Part shown: positions 21,278 to 30,944 of the stretch, one piece after another
Layout of the letters: every line of letters begins with the position of its first letter
Numbering within the stretch: the first letter of the stretch is position 1
Assembly (NCBI GenBank): GCA_947683425.1
Contig: CANTUQ010000020.1
Location: 4,447,501-4,511,500 of the forward strand
Direction of reading: 5' to 3'
Source of the DNA: Excoecaria cochinchinensis
Lineage: Eukaryota; Streptophyta; Magnoliopsida; Malpighiales; Euphorbiaceae
Length of the DNA stretch: 64,000 bases
The notes under the pieces: model-generated
Databases searched by the model: none
Told to the model about the DNA's origin: nothing
What the model saw: only the letters and a program-made list of their open reading frames with translations
Made by a program: the position numbers and the translations under genes

Positions 21278-22648
21278 TGTTGAGCATTTTCTATAGATGC
21301 TAATGACCGCAAGTATACGGTGTACCGGAATAGTACTTAAGAATGTCGATCCCACGAGGAACGTAATTTACACACTATTACTACCTAATTTTACTTTGTT
21401 TACAATGATCAATTAATGGTAAAGTTGATGTAAACTAATCTAGAATCTAAATTAACTAAACCTAATTATTGATGGTCAAAGAAGATATAAAGATACAGGA
21501 TGATAAGTATAAAAATGGAACTTGAATTAATTGTTCTTAATGATTATAGTATTCTTGTCATGCAAGCCAAGTTGAATAAATTTCCTACTTACTCTCTCAA
21601 CATAAATAAGATGGCCTAAAACAAGCATAAGTAATTATATTTCACAACTTTCATTAATGAACTAGAAAATTAAACGTGCAAATCTTAGGTTAAGCCACAA
21701 CCTATAGCAACCATTTTAACACCATGATTTCTCAAATAATGCTTCAGTAATGATTTCCCATTAGATTTTAAATATGAATTCATTTTTCAATTAAACTCAT
21801 ACTTATAATGATCATACATAGTATCCTAATGGGAAATTCTACAAGTAAGAACACATGAATTAATATGAACAATAAAACATTTAATATTAAGTATTCAAGT
21901 TCAAAATTTACATCACCAAATTTACAAAGAAGAGTAAAAAGATAAGAATTGAAGAAGGAGATTTCTCAACCCTTTTCAAGTCACCAAAGGTAGTCTTCTT
22001 CTTTGTATGCTATCTTCTCTTCAATAAATAAACTCTACCTTAGAAAATTTGACTAAGGAAAGAAAAACTATTCTAACTTACAGAAATTTTACTTAATCAA
22101 ATGTTCAACTATTAACTCCCTAAAATTACAGTTAGAAATATAATTTATAATATCTACTTATGCCCCTTCAGATGACTCTTGGTAATAGCTGCAAAGGTTG
22201 GTGGAGAAACATAACTTTTCAATGTGAGATTTCATCTTTTTATCTCTAACGGATCTCTCTGTCGCGATCGCGACAGAGCGCCCCTCTTTCATCGCTCCGC
22301 CTTCCTCTCATTTGCCTTCTCCGTGCCTTGTCACAACCTCTCGACGAGCCCCTTGGTCGCGACAGGCTCTCTTCTTTACTTTTCTTCCTTTTTGCTTAGC
22401 TTTCCCTTAGCGCATTCTGTCGCGCTCATGCCACTATCGCGCTCGCGACAGAACTTCTTTTTCCTTTGATCATTTTGGCTATTTTTCTCCATTTTCTCCA
22501 TTTTTTCTATTCTTCTCCATTGTTCTCCTACACACCCAAACTCAAACAAAAAGATAAAACACTCCTAATTCTAATACAAATAAACACACATGCATACTAT
22601 TTTAATCCTAAAACATAGGTTAAATATGATCTATTTAAGCTCATATCA
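21278..22648 (-). mobile_element. Athila 5' LTR (right copy)
   Basis: Starts TGTTGAGCATT and ends GCTCATATCA on the plus strand. It is followed by GCATC, the target duplication. Its word cluster (22257-22455) includes an unbroken palindrome of 22 bp at 22257-22278 centred on GCGATCGC; the left LTR has lost the outer part of this palindrome. Confidence 0.95.
22257..22455. repeat. TCGCGATCGCGA word cluster in Athila right LTR
   Basis: Contains the perfect 22-bp palindrome at 22257-22278, then GGTCGCGACAGG, CTGTCGCGCTCATGCC and TATCGCGCTCGCGACAG. Compared with 11708-11915 it is shorter, and several CG and TG differences between the two copies accumulated after insertion. Confidence 0.85.
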
Positions 22649-23128
22649 GCATCCCTGTAGGTCTGAGTCACATACTTATTTGTGAACTCCCTCTCGAAGA
22701 ACTCCCAAGAAATCGGGTCAGGAAACTGGAATGCATACAGATGAACTCCCACCAGTCAAAAGCAGACCCTTGAAGCAATGCCAATGCACACTCCACTCGC
22801 TGATCAGGAGGACACCGGACCTCCCTCAGAGTATGCTTCACCTTATCTAACCACATCTCCGCACATTCTGAGTCATCCAAACCGGTCCCATAAAAATCAT
22901 CTGCACCCGCTCTTCTCATACTCTCAATTGGGGCCTTAGGGGCTATCACTCTCTCCAAGACTCGAGCCATGTCCTGGGAAATCTTGAGTATCGCCTCAAA
23001 GGGCATGGCTGCGGCCTTGGCTCGGACCCTAGTATCTTGAGCTGACACAGAAATTGAAGATCAACAACTTGAGGATTCATGCTTTCAACTGATCCCTTAA
23101 GAGACCCTTGGACTGAATCAGAATCCAT
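22649..23128 (-). pseudogene. gag: Tekay-A gag N-terminal part
   Basis: Starts at the minus-strand ATG at 23128 (MDSDSVQGSLKGSVESMNPQ). It continues in another frame with PFEAILKISQDMARVLERVIAPKAPIESMRRAGADDFYGTGLDDSECAEMWLDKVKHTLREVRCPPDQR and CALALLQGSAFDWWEF. This is the counterpart of Tekay-B 58619-59050. It is cut at 22649 by Athila; across the insertion the frame would continue into 9663-10727. At least one frameshift lies near 23050. Confidence 0.85.
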
Positions 23129-23220
23129 CTAAAACAAGTAAAGATAACCATATCAGCCAATACAGTCCTAGACATATATACGCATCTATACACAACATCA
23201 CCAAAAAATGCCTAAACCTC

Positions 23221-23233
23221 GGCTCTGATACCA
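23221..23233 (-). other. Tekay-A primer binding site (initiator tRNA-Met type)
   Basis: The minus strand reads TGGTATCAGAGCC five bases inside the LTR, complementary to the 3' end of initiator tRNA-Met as in most Ty3/gypsy chromoviruses. Tekay-B and the LARD carry the same site. Confidence 0.9.
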
Positions 23234-23238
23234 AAACC

Positions 23239-24800
23239 TGTAACACCCCCTACCCATATGTAGGTGAACCCATCCGCATTGGAGTGAGAAGCAGTATGAG
23301 CAGGGCGTATTACCAAATAGATTGAGGTAAAACATACATCCATCCATGATACACATGTATAAATACAGCGAAAATTAAAACTTTTGAAGAAACATCATCA
23401 TGATCATGCATTAATATAATAACATTCATTACAATAATGTTTTCATCAGATGCAAAAACAAAATAATTACATATGCCCACAGTTCGGCAGCTGAGCGCTC
23501 TATCGCGCTCGTGATAAACGTTGTGATTGCAATAGTGAGCTCTATTGTGCAGCTTGGTGAAATTGCCCGCTCGTCAGCAAAGTTCGCTTGGCAGTCGAGC
23601 TCCCTGCCGCGAGCTCGCAACGTGCATCACGATCGCGACAGTGAGTTCTGCTGCGATCGGCTCGGCTGCTCGCATCTGATCGATCACGCGCACGAGCTGG
23701 CTTCCCAGGCTCTGTCGCAATAGTGTCATGATCGCGACAGTGTCGAGATGTCCAGTTCTTATGCGAAAATCTACAGAATTTCTCCAAAAACCATAATACC
23801 CAAACCTCCAATCTCAACTACCAAACAACCCAAACAACAACATACCTCAGGCCAAACCTTCCAAGCATCATTAACAACATAAAATGTAGATTTAAACTAA
23901 GAAATCCAATTAAATCATACCAATAACAACATTAGTTACCTAATTCAAATCTCAGTACTATTTATTCATCATCTCAATCAAATGCGTAATTGGGTTCAAT
24001 AATTCACATTCAAGGCTTCATACATCATCTAAATCAAAACCCATAACATATAGACCATTATAAACATCAAGAAACATCAGATTTCTAGAAATTCAACCAA
24101 ACATGCAAAACCCATTAAAAACAAAAACTCCCAAAATTGAACTCCAAAGCTCCAAGCACTTGGTGCCACTTCCTCTTGCCTTCTCCTTGCCTTTAGGATC
24201 ACGAGGAGGCTCAACTAACAATTAAACCCATAAATCACACAAATAACAAACCCTTGATCAAACTCAAAACCAGAAATGGGAAAAGATGAAGAAGAAGAAT
24301 ATGAAGGAGATGAAGAAAATGTAGTATACTTACCAAATGAGGGTTGAGGAGTGATTAATTTCCGCCACAAACACTTAATCTAAGCTTAGGGCACAAAATG
24401 GGAAGAGAAGAGGAAGAAGAGGGGTAGAGAGAAAAGAGAAATGGGAATAGCTAGAACATTTCTGGTTTCCCTTTTCTCTTTCTTTTCTAATCACTCCCTT
24501 CATCTAACCCAAGCCACATGTCACTTCCCTAATGGTGAAATTTAGCCACTCACACCCTAGAAGCATACACCACAATGCACACAAGGCCTATCTCACCTAT
24601 TCACACCCTACAAAGATCTGTTCAACACACACTAATGCAACTGCACACATGTACACCCTAATATCATATATGCACTCACACAATAACAAAACCCTCAAAA
24701 CATGCATTTTGCCCAAAATAGCCTCATGACAAGGCAAAACACACTCAATGCACATGCACAAACATGGCTCAAACTTCTAGGGGGCAAATGGGGTATGACA
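23239..24800 (-). mobile_element. Tekay-A 5' LTR
   Basis: The inner end is TGTAACACCCCC on the plus strand and the outer end is GGGGTATGACA. On the minus strand it starts TGTCATACCCCATTTGCCCC, closely matching the Tekay-B LTR start (TGTCACACCCCGTTTGCCCC). At 1562 bp it is about 1 kb shorter than the Tekay-B LTR and lacks its hairpin tract. The outer border with Tat sequence is at 24801. Confidence 0.9.
23490..23740. repeat. TCGCGATCGCGA word cluster in Tekay-A LTR
   Basis: Words include GCGCTCTATCGCGCTCGTGATA, split by substitutions, GTGATTGCAATAGTGAGC, CACGATCGCGACAGTGAG, TGCGATCGGCTCGG and CATGATCGCGACAGTG. Many CG pairs have become TG or CA, so the array is older than the Athila arrays. 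It lies in the last third of the element-oriented LTR. Confidence 0.75.
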
Positions 24801-26060
24801 TGTACTGATTTATAGTTCTGAGAGGCCTAGCTTTGAGTCCAAACTAGTCATGAAAATGGAAGTAGCGGATGGAAAGCCATGGTACCACGATATCACAAAC
24901 TATTAAGAGAACACAGTATTCCCAGAAGATGTTACCGAGAAAGACCAAAGGTTAATTCGCAGGTTGTCTACTCAATTCATCTGCATAGATGGGGTATTAT
25001 ACAAACGACAAGTCAACGATATCAAATTAAGGTGCCTGGATGAGAAAGAGGCCGAAAAGGTAATGGACAAAACCCATGCTGGTATTTGTGGGGCCCACAT
25101 GAATGGTTTAACGCTAGCTAAAAAGATCATGAGATAAGGGTTTTACTGGCTCACCATGGATACAGATTGCTCGAAGTATGTAAAGCAGTATTAGTTGTGT
25201 CAGCAGTATGCAGATTTGAGGCACTTGCAGGTTTCGAAACTACACAGTTTGACATCACCTTGGCTATTCGCAGCTTGGGGGATAGACATTATTGGAGAAA
25301 TACGCTCACTGCATCCAATGGACATAGATTCATCATAGTCGCCATCGACTATTTTACCAAATGGGTAGAGGCTAAATCCTTTAAAAAGGTCGATGCTCAG
25401 AATATGGTTAAATTCATTGAAAAGAACCTGATATATAGATATGGTCTCCCATATCACATTGTATCCGACAATGGGGTCCATTTTATGGCTGAAACGAAGA
25501 AGTTACTTTAGAGATACAGCATCGAGCATCATAAGTCTTCTCTATTCCATCCTCAATCCAACGGGGCAGTAGAACCCTCCAACAAGAATGTCAAGAGAAT
25601 CCTTGCCAAAATGATTCGAACCTATAAAGACTGGGCGAAAAAGTTTCCTTTTGTACTCTGGGGTTATAGAACCAATGTCAGGACTTCCACAGGGGCCATG
25701 AAATATTCTTTAGTATATGGGATGGAAGCGGTACTGCTAGTTGAGATAGAACTCAAATCATTGAAGGTGGTCATGAAGGCCCAAGTTCCGGAGGCTGAAT
25801 GGGCACAACAATGGTTGCAACATCTGAACATGCTAGATGAGAGAAGGTTAAGGGCCTACTATCACAATTAGATTTATCAGAAGAGGTTTTCTAGGTCATT
25901 CGGGAAGAAAGTCAAGAAAAACCCGTTAAAGGAAGGAGATTTGGTATTCAAGCAAATGAGACCGGGTGCGGCAGATATAAGGGGAAAATTCAGACCGACG
26001 TGGGAAGGCCCTTTCATCATCAAAAAGCTATTGCAAAAGGGGCAGTAATTATGGCAGATA
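24801..26060 (+). pseudogene. pol: TAT3 integrase and end of pol
   Basis: Plus-strand frames parallel the TAT2 pol end: KPWYHDI, HAGICGAHMNGLTLAKKIMR (zinc domain), GFYWLTMDTDCSKY, WGIDIIGEI, then after a frameshift near 25300 TASNGHRFIIVAIDYFTKWVEAKSF (first Asp), HIVSDNGVHF (second Asp), and an SNKNVKRIL stretch where the Glu of the EAANKN motif is obscured. It ends with GYRTNVRTSTGA, YGMEAVLLVEIELKSL and RLRAYYHN. Several stops are TAG where TAT2 has CAG. The 5' part of TAT3 lies left of Tekay-A, outside the window. Confidence 0.85.
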
Positions 26061-26676
26061 GTGATGACAATAAGTTCAAGGAGCCGATCAACATTGATAG
26101 ACTCAAGAGGTTCTATGGCTCAAGACCAAAAATCAAAAGAAGAGAATAAAATCCCCGCTGGTCGAAAATCGAAAAAAGGCGGCCTTACTAAAATTGGATG
26201 CCTTGTCAGGGTGAAAACTGAAAAAAGGCATCCTGGGCAAAAATTAGAGGCTTCAGAGAAAATGTCCAATTAAGAAAATCGAAGAGGGCTGATTGGTAAC
26301 AGGAGTTTGATGCTATCAAGATTTGATCCATGAATGAATGTAGCTTTGCATTTTGAATTAGTGTTAAATGATGATCATGTATATTGAAATCATACTGAAA
26401 TGTATACAATTTTGCGAAATGAAATAAAACTGAATTTATTCTTTTACATTATTTTCTAGTTCTATTTTAAAAAAGAAATACATTACTCAAAATGCATGCA
26501 AATCTGAACTAGGCCCTATCACTACTCCCGCCGGCCAGGTGTCGAAGTTGTTGAGTCCTGTTATCAACCGCAAGGCTGAGCACCCATCTCTTATATGCAC
26601 TGGTAGAAGTGACAGAATGATTCCCGAAGGAGGGTATGATGGTCTTCACTGGTAGTTCGATCCAGAGGTCATGATA
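26061..26676 (+). other. TAT3 post-pol untranslated region
   Basis: Non-coding. It contains the purine-rich phrases AAATCGAAAAAAGGCGGCC and GAAAACTGAAAAAAGGCATCC, also present in TAT2 in reverse at 35420-35500. This conserved purine repeat may be an internal polypurine tract; that is an inference. Small frames here are not conserved. Confidence 0.5.
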
Positions 26677-27796
26677 TCAGGAGGCAAAGGCTAAAGATAA
26701 AACTCCACATATAAAAGATAAAGTGAGTCTCACCACATCCTGGGTCATCCCGAGCTGTGATATAGAAAGTGGCTTTGCCTGAATAAGGGAACACATGAAA
26801 TGGATATCCTCGTCTATTACCTCGCCAAGTCTAGTAATCCCTTCATCGAGATTCGCGAATGAATACAGTCGCTGATGGGGAAGGAAATGCATCAGGGAAT
26901 ATTGACTGATAATCTTAGGAGGAGGTTCTGAAACCAGTTTCAGTTTTTCTTGCAGCCATATCTGAAAATGAAAAAAGGAAAAAATAATAAAAGAAAAATT
27001 AAAAAAAAATTAAAAATAAAAATTAATAAAAGCCGCTGGAGTGAGTTGGGTTCACTCCAGGCAAAAATAAGGCATAGGGTTGTGTGAAAATCTGAAAAGG
27101 ACGCATTTCCCACTAAGAAAAGCTAGTGTGAAAATCCACAAGGGACGCACTACCTTAGAAAATAATAACGTACTTGGAGTAATAAGGGACTCCCAGAGAA
27201 GGAAGCAGAAGGCTCAGCACAGACAGAATCAAAACCCAGAATAGGCTCCGCAAGGATCAATGGGAAAGGGGTTAGGCAATGATGAAAATCATCCACTATC
27301 CTGAATAGATGGCGGTCACTAGTCAGCTCCTCAAAAGTCACAGCTAAATATTTCATGAGACAGAACAGGAGTATGACATTTGTACGAAACTGGGGGACAT
27401 TAGAGAAATCCTCTAGTGCCTCAATCAGGGGGTCTAAGTTAAAACAAAACCCTAAGGGATCAACCGGGCAGCATCAGAAGGGAAAATGCTCAAGGCTAAT
27501 GTGGTGTCCCGGGTATGAATCGGTCCGCAACGGGGAATGCAGGGTAAGGCTCTGAGAGGATATGAAGCCCCAATGATTGCAGTAAATTCTTCGGGTAAAG
27601 GGCATAGCTCTTGATAAGTGAATCTAAAGACATAAAAATGCGGGTCCCAGAAGCGGGCTGCAGCCAGAAGAAGGTTGTGATTTATCCTAACTCTCTTTAG
27701 GAATTTCAGTCTATAAAGTGGAGAAAGGGTGGTGTTTTCCTTGGTTTAGGGGTTATCCAGAGTTCGGTACATCTTAGTGAGGGCAGAGATAGACAT
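26677..27796 (-). pseudogene. TAT3 antisense ORF (aORF-type, plant-mobile-domain-like)
   Basis: Minus strand, opposite to pol. Starting at 27796 it reads MSISALTKMYRTLDN, then LLLAAARFWDPHFYVFRFTYQELCPLPEEFTAIIG. FWDP, FRF, ELCP and EEF are characteristic of the antisense ORFs known between pol and the 3' LTR of Tat elements and of related plant-mobile-domain proteins. A frame change leads to VTFEELTSDRHLFRIVDDF. After a gap with a good minus-strand splice acceptor (TTTTTTCATTTTCAG at about 26957-26971) comes IWLQEKLKLVSEPPP... HFLPHQRLYSF. A TAA replaces CAA early on. The function of aORFs is unknown. Its TATA box is at 27928-27935. Confidence 0.65.
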
Positions 27797-27922
27797 TTCC
27801 TAGGTGTTGTAACTAAGAAACTAAAATTGACAAAGAAAAGTAAAGGAAAAGGAGAGAGAAACTGGTAGAAGAGGCTTTGGCTGAAGCTCGAAATGTTGAA
27901 AATGCACGAAGTTCAAGGAAAA

Positions 27923-27938
27923 GGAGTTATTTATAAGG
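27923..27938 (-). promoter_or_regulatory. TATA box for the TAT3 antisense ORF
   Basis: The minus strand reads CCTTATAAATAACTCC, with TATAAATA at 27935-27928. The antisense ATG is about 130 bp downstream, leaving a 100-bp pyrimidine-rich 5'UTR. Inverted words start 10 bp upstream of the box. Confidence 0.65.
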
Positions 27939-27944
27939 AGGAGC

Positions 27945-27996
27945 TGACCGACGGTGTGCCCGTTTGTCGGTAATCCAACAGAAAGCCCGTCGGTCA
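27945..27996. repeat. Inverted words upstream of TAT3 antisense TATA
   Basis: GACCGACGG...GCCCGTTTGTCGGT...AGCCCGTCGGTC. The outer GACCGACGG and CGTCGGTC are near-perfect reverse complements. The lexicon is shared with 28229-28279 and with TAT1 5945-6065. Confidence 0.75.
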
Positions 27997-28228
27997 ATGT
28001 GGTTGACCCTGGGTTCCTGCATAACTCATGCATGTCACGCGCATAAAATAATTTTTGCATATTTCTTTACCATTTGACCGGGGTGTGCACTGGACACGAA
28101 AATTGAAGTAAATGTTCAGGGAGTTTTCCATAAAATAAGCATTTAATGAGTTTTTCAATTCATTAATGGCTTATTAAATAGGCCATTAATGAATGGATGA
28201 AATCGAAGTGAAAAAACGGAATATTTAA
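27997..28228. other. Spacer of the TAT3 divergent promoter region
   Basis: About 230 bp between the two word clusters. It contains CATTTAATGAGTTTTT and TTCATTAATGGC, which are partly repeated and partly inverted around the ATTAATG core (28140-28200). No coding sequence. Confidence 0.5.
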
Positions 28229-28279
28229 CGATCGACGGGATACCCGTCGCTCGATGTTCCGACGGGTAGCCCGTTAGTC
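28229..28279. repeat. Inverted words upstream of TAT3 sense TATA
   Basis: ATCGACGGGATACCCGTCGC and TCCGACGGGTAGCCCGTTAG. The core GACGGGATACCCGTC is a perfect palindrome with a 3-base loop. The cluster ends 10 bp before the sense TATA box, mirroring the antisense side. Confidence 0.75.
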
Positions 28280-28288
28280 ATGAAAAAC

Positions 28289-28297
28289 TATATAAGG
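28289..28297 (+). promoter_or_regulatory. TATA box for the TAT3 sense ORF
   Basis: ACTATATAAGGAGC is a near-ideal plant TATA element. A pyrimidine-rich leader (TTCAGTTTTTTCTCTTC) follows about 25 bp downstream, as at many plant start sites. The ORF start is at 29032 after a probable intron. Confidence 0.7.
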
Positions 28298-28463
28298 AGC
28301 AGTTGAACGATGCCCCTTCAGTTTTTTCTCTTCTACTTTTTTCTTCCCTCGCAAATCGATACACCACTTGCACCGAAACGACACTCACATTGTCGTGCAC
28401 ACTTAGGAGTGCTTTTTCCACATTTCTGCCGAGTTTTTTTTAGCACGCTTCATCAACTATCAG

Positions 28464-29030
28464 GTTAGTTTATCATGTTTTTTCTACTCTTTTTAATTTC
28501 TTTCTAAATAATTTGCATGGACAATGCATGTCTAATATATTTTAGCAAAATGTAGGACTGACTTCCACCCATTTTAAGCTTAGTTTTTTTTTGACTTTGT
28601 GTAAGGCATGATCATAGAAATACGAATATGCATGAACAAATAATAACAAAAAAATAAAATAAAATAAAAAATCCAAAAAAAGATAATTAGGGACTTATGG
28701 ACTTGCCCCGATCTAACTTAGTTTTAGGAGTAGTCTGAGCTAAATAAGACACGAAAATAACATGTAATGATGAAATTATTGCTTGGGGCTTGAGGCCTGT
28801 CCCCCTATTTTTGTGTTTTTTATGCAGGAGGTTGGGCACATCCTTGCCAGGATGCTACCTAAAATTTTTAGAATATTTTGGGTAGGCACATCCTTGTCGG
28901 AATACTACCGAAATTTTTTGGTAGGCATATTTCAGACGAAATGCTGCCAAAATTTTCAAAATTTATAATCTTTAGATCAGCTTTTCCCAGCAATTATAAT
29001 ATGAACCTAATTTTTTCCTCTTATTTTCAG
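28464..29030 (+). other. Probable 5'UTR intron of the TAT3 sense ORF
   Basis: The donor CAG/GTTAGTTT at 28461-28471 and the acceptor TTTTTTCCTCTTATTTTCAG/G ending at 29030 fit plant splice consensus. The interval is AT- and T-rich, as plant introns are, and the ORF ATG is at 29032, just after the acceptor. Inferred from sequence only. Confidence 0.6.
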
Positions 29031-29031
29031 G

Positions 29032-29150
29032 ATGCCTTCGCGATGTAACATTCCCTGCGATCAGGCTGAGCCTCAGGCTCCTATATGGATGAGCGATGAG
29101 GCTAGGGAGAGATTCGAAGCGCTGGACCGCATACAGTTCATAGCTAGTCG
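29032..29150 (+). pseudogene. TAT3 sense ORF, first 39 codons (split by LARD)
   Basis: MPSRCNIPCDQ, then MSDEARERFEALDRIQFIAS. The frame breaks at the LARD LTR (29151) and resumes in phase at 53529 after the repeated AGYCG target site. The strong splice acceptor and in-phase continuation support ATG 29032 as the original start. Confidence 0.7.
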
Positions 29151-30944
29151 TGTAACACCCCGAAAGTGCCCTAGTAGAAATGAGTGTTATTAGTGTAAAA
29201 GTGTGCATGATAATTAGGGTTTACAGCATTGGACCTAATTGAAAAAGGTGAAATGAGGGACTTAATTAAAGAGAAATAAAGTATTATAGTGGCTGAATTG
29301 TACTTTGCATGATTAACTAGCAAATGAAGATTAATTAGTGTAATGGTTGTTAATTAAGTTAATCAAAAGTTAGTGGGATCAGCTGTATGTTAGTGGATTT
29401 AGCTGGATGTTAGTGGACTCCATGTGTTAGTGTGCGAGCCAGCCACCTTGTGTAGGGAGAGTAAGAACTTGACACCTCACACTTACATGCAAGCATGAGG
29501 TGGATTAGTGAGTAAACCTGTCTTTTGTTCCTTGATTCAGCCATTTTGATCCCTTGATTCGGCCCTCTCTCTCAAAAAGTTTACCTTCTTTTTGTCTCTC
29601 TCTTTTAATTTTTCTTTGATCATGGAGTGCTAAGAGTGGATAGTGATAGTTTAGAAGAAAGGTATTGACTAGAAAGGTATGTAGTATGTAGTGCATCTCC
29701 TTCATCTTCTTCTAATTCTGATTTTGATTATTAGGATTATGAGCAAAGTCTAATGAACTTGTATATGTATTATATGTGTATGTGAGTTGAAGAGGCAAGT
29801 AGAGCTGCCAAAGGTAAAGAGAAAGTGATATAGAAGAGTAAAGGAAGGAGTGCTCCAAGAGGTTTGGGATTGTATTTGAATTAATGCATGTTTAATGTGT
29901 TTTGAAACTATATGTGTTAATTGATCTTTGATATAGATTAAATGCAAAATGGATGTGTATAGAAGTGTTAAGTGAATTGCCATGAGTATTGTATGTGATC
30001 AAGTATGAACCCTAGTGTTAAGGAAAAATTCTGCTTATATGTCACCAGACCTCCATGAAGTGTTTTGATCATATTTGGAGTTTGAAAACTCCAAATCAAA
30101 TGTTTCTTGTGCCATTTGAACTATAATTTCCGTATCTTTAAAAGTCTAAAGAGACCTAAAAATGGAAATAAACGGACGTGTTCCTGCCTAACCGGGTTGA
30201 TTTGAACAGTCTGTAGTATTTAATGTATATCTATTCATTTATGAGTCTAAATGACCTGAGACTTGTCCCATTTGAAATATAAGACATAGAGGAACAAATG
30301 TTATGTAGGACTCTTTGCCCAAAAATGAGGTCTACATGTCGGTTTTTGTGATGCAAATCTGGAGCGAAAACCAGTCTGGTAAGGTAGCTGAGGGGATCTA
30401 CTGTCGTGATCGCGATAGAGTAGCGACCTCGCGATAGAACAACATGTATAAAGCCTTTTCTTCATAATTTTGAGCCCATGGTTGGCATGGATCAATTCCC
30501 TATCTTTCCCTCAACTTATTATGCATGATTAGGGCTATTAAATGAATATAAAAGTAGTTATCATTGGGAAAAACTTATGAGTATGATTAAGATTGGTAAT
30601 TTAACTAATAAAGTAATAATATATAAGTATGTGAAGTTTAGCAAATGGAACGACATATATGTGTGTGTATTTGATGAAACTATATCCATGATTGAGGACC
30701 TTATTGTATGAGCATTATATTAATGTTAAATGAAGTTTATATGCATACAACTAAGATGACTATGTGAATTAGAGATGCATGATAGCATAACTAAGCTTGA
30801 ATGCATCGTCATGCGAACATATAACTATGTGAATTAGAGATGCATGATTAGCCTAACTAAGCTTGATTGCATCATAAAGCGAAATAATTACATATGCGAT
30901 AAATGACTTATGTGCTTGGATTTTAACATGAGAAGGAGCCTTGT
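29151..30944 (+). mobile_element. LARD left LTR, segment 1
   Basis: Starts TGTAACACCCCGAAAGTGCCC, matching the right LTR at 50164. A decayed TCGCGATCGCGA pair lies at 30402-30440 (CTGTCGTGATCGCGATAGAG, then GCGACCTCGCGATAGAAC). It ends at CTTGT, where TAT2 is inserted; the right LTR continues without a break at this point (near 51975). Confidence 0.9.
30402..30440. repeat. TCGCGATCGCGA words in LARD left LTR
   Basis: CTGTCGTGATCGCGATAGAG plus CGACCTCGCGATAGAAC. The right LTR keeps the intact palindrome CTGTCGCGATCGCGACAG at 51432-51449, so this copy has lost CG by transition. Confidence 0.8.

Larger units (their letters stand above)
10728..22648 (-). mobile_element. Athila-lineage LTR retrotransposon, structurally complete
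   Basis: Two LTRs (10728-12099 and 21278-22648), an Asp-tRNA-type primer site, gag, protease, RT, RNase H, integrase, a further sense ORF and a polypurine tract, all on the minus strand. The element is flanked by GCATC at 10723-10727 and 22649-22653, a perfect target-site duplication within Tekay-A gag. The two LTRs are nearly the same length (1372 and 1371 bp) and differ by scattered substitutions. Several stops in gag, pol and the third ORF show that it is not active itself. Confidence 0.95.
8434..24800 (-). mobile_element. Tekay-A: chromovirus-like Ty3/gypsy element (interrupted)
   Basis: Minus-strand order from the right: 5' LTR (23239-24800), primer site, gag start (22649-23128), then, after a nested Athila, rest of gag and protease (9663-10727), RT (8740-9320) and the beginning of RNase H (8434-8739). 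RNase H is cut by TAT1; integrase and the 3' LTR are beyond TAT1 and outside the window. The proteins are closely similar to Tekay-B. Numerous stops and frameshifts make it dead. At 24800 it borders Tat integrase sequence, so its own host is TAT3. Confidence 0.85.
24801..29150 (+). mobile_element. TAT3: Tat-lineage element, left visible part
   Basis: Contains the pol end, the post-pol region shared with TAT2 (26150-26280 and 27040-27170 match TAT2 35445-35520 and 34740-34985 in reverse), an antisense ORF, a divergent promoter region and the start of a sense ORF. The LARD interrupts it at 29151 and it resumes at 53529. This is the deepest layer of the nest. Neither LTR of TAT3 is in the window. 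Confidence 0.75.

Noticed and set aside
22257..22278. Cyanobacterial HIP1-like palindrome (GCGATCGC) as a sign of bacterial DNA
   Set aside because: The octamer is inside a plant LTR present in two copies with a target duplication; the resemblance is coincidental.
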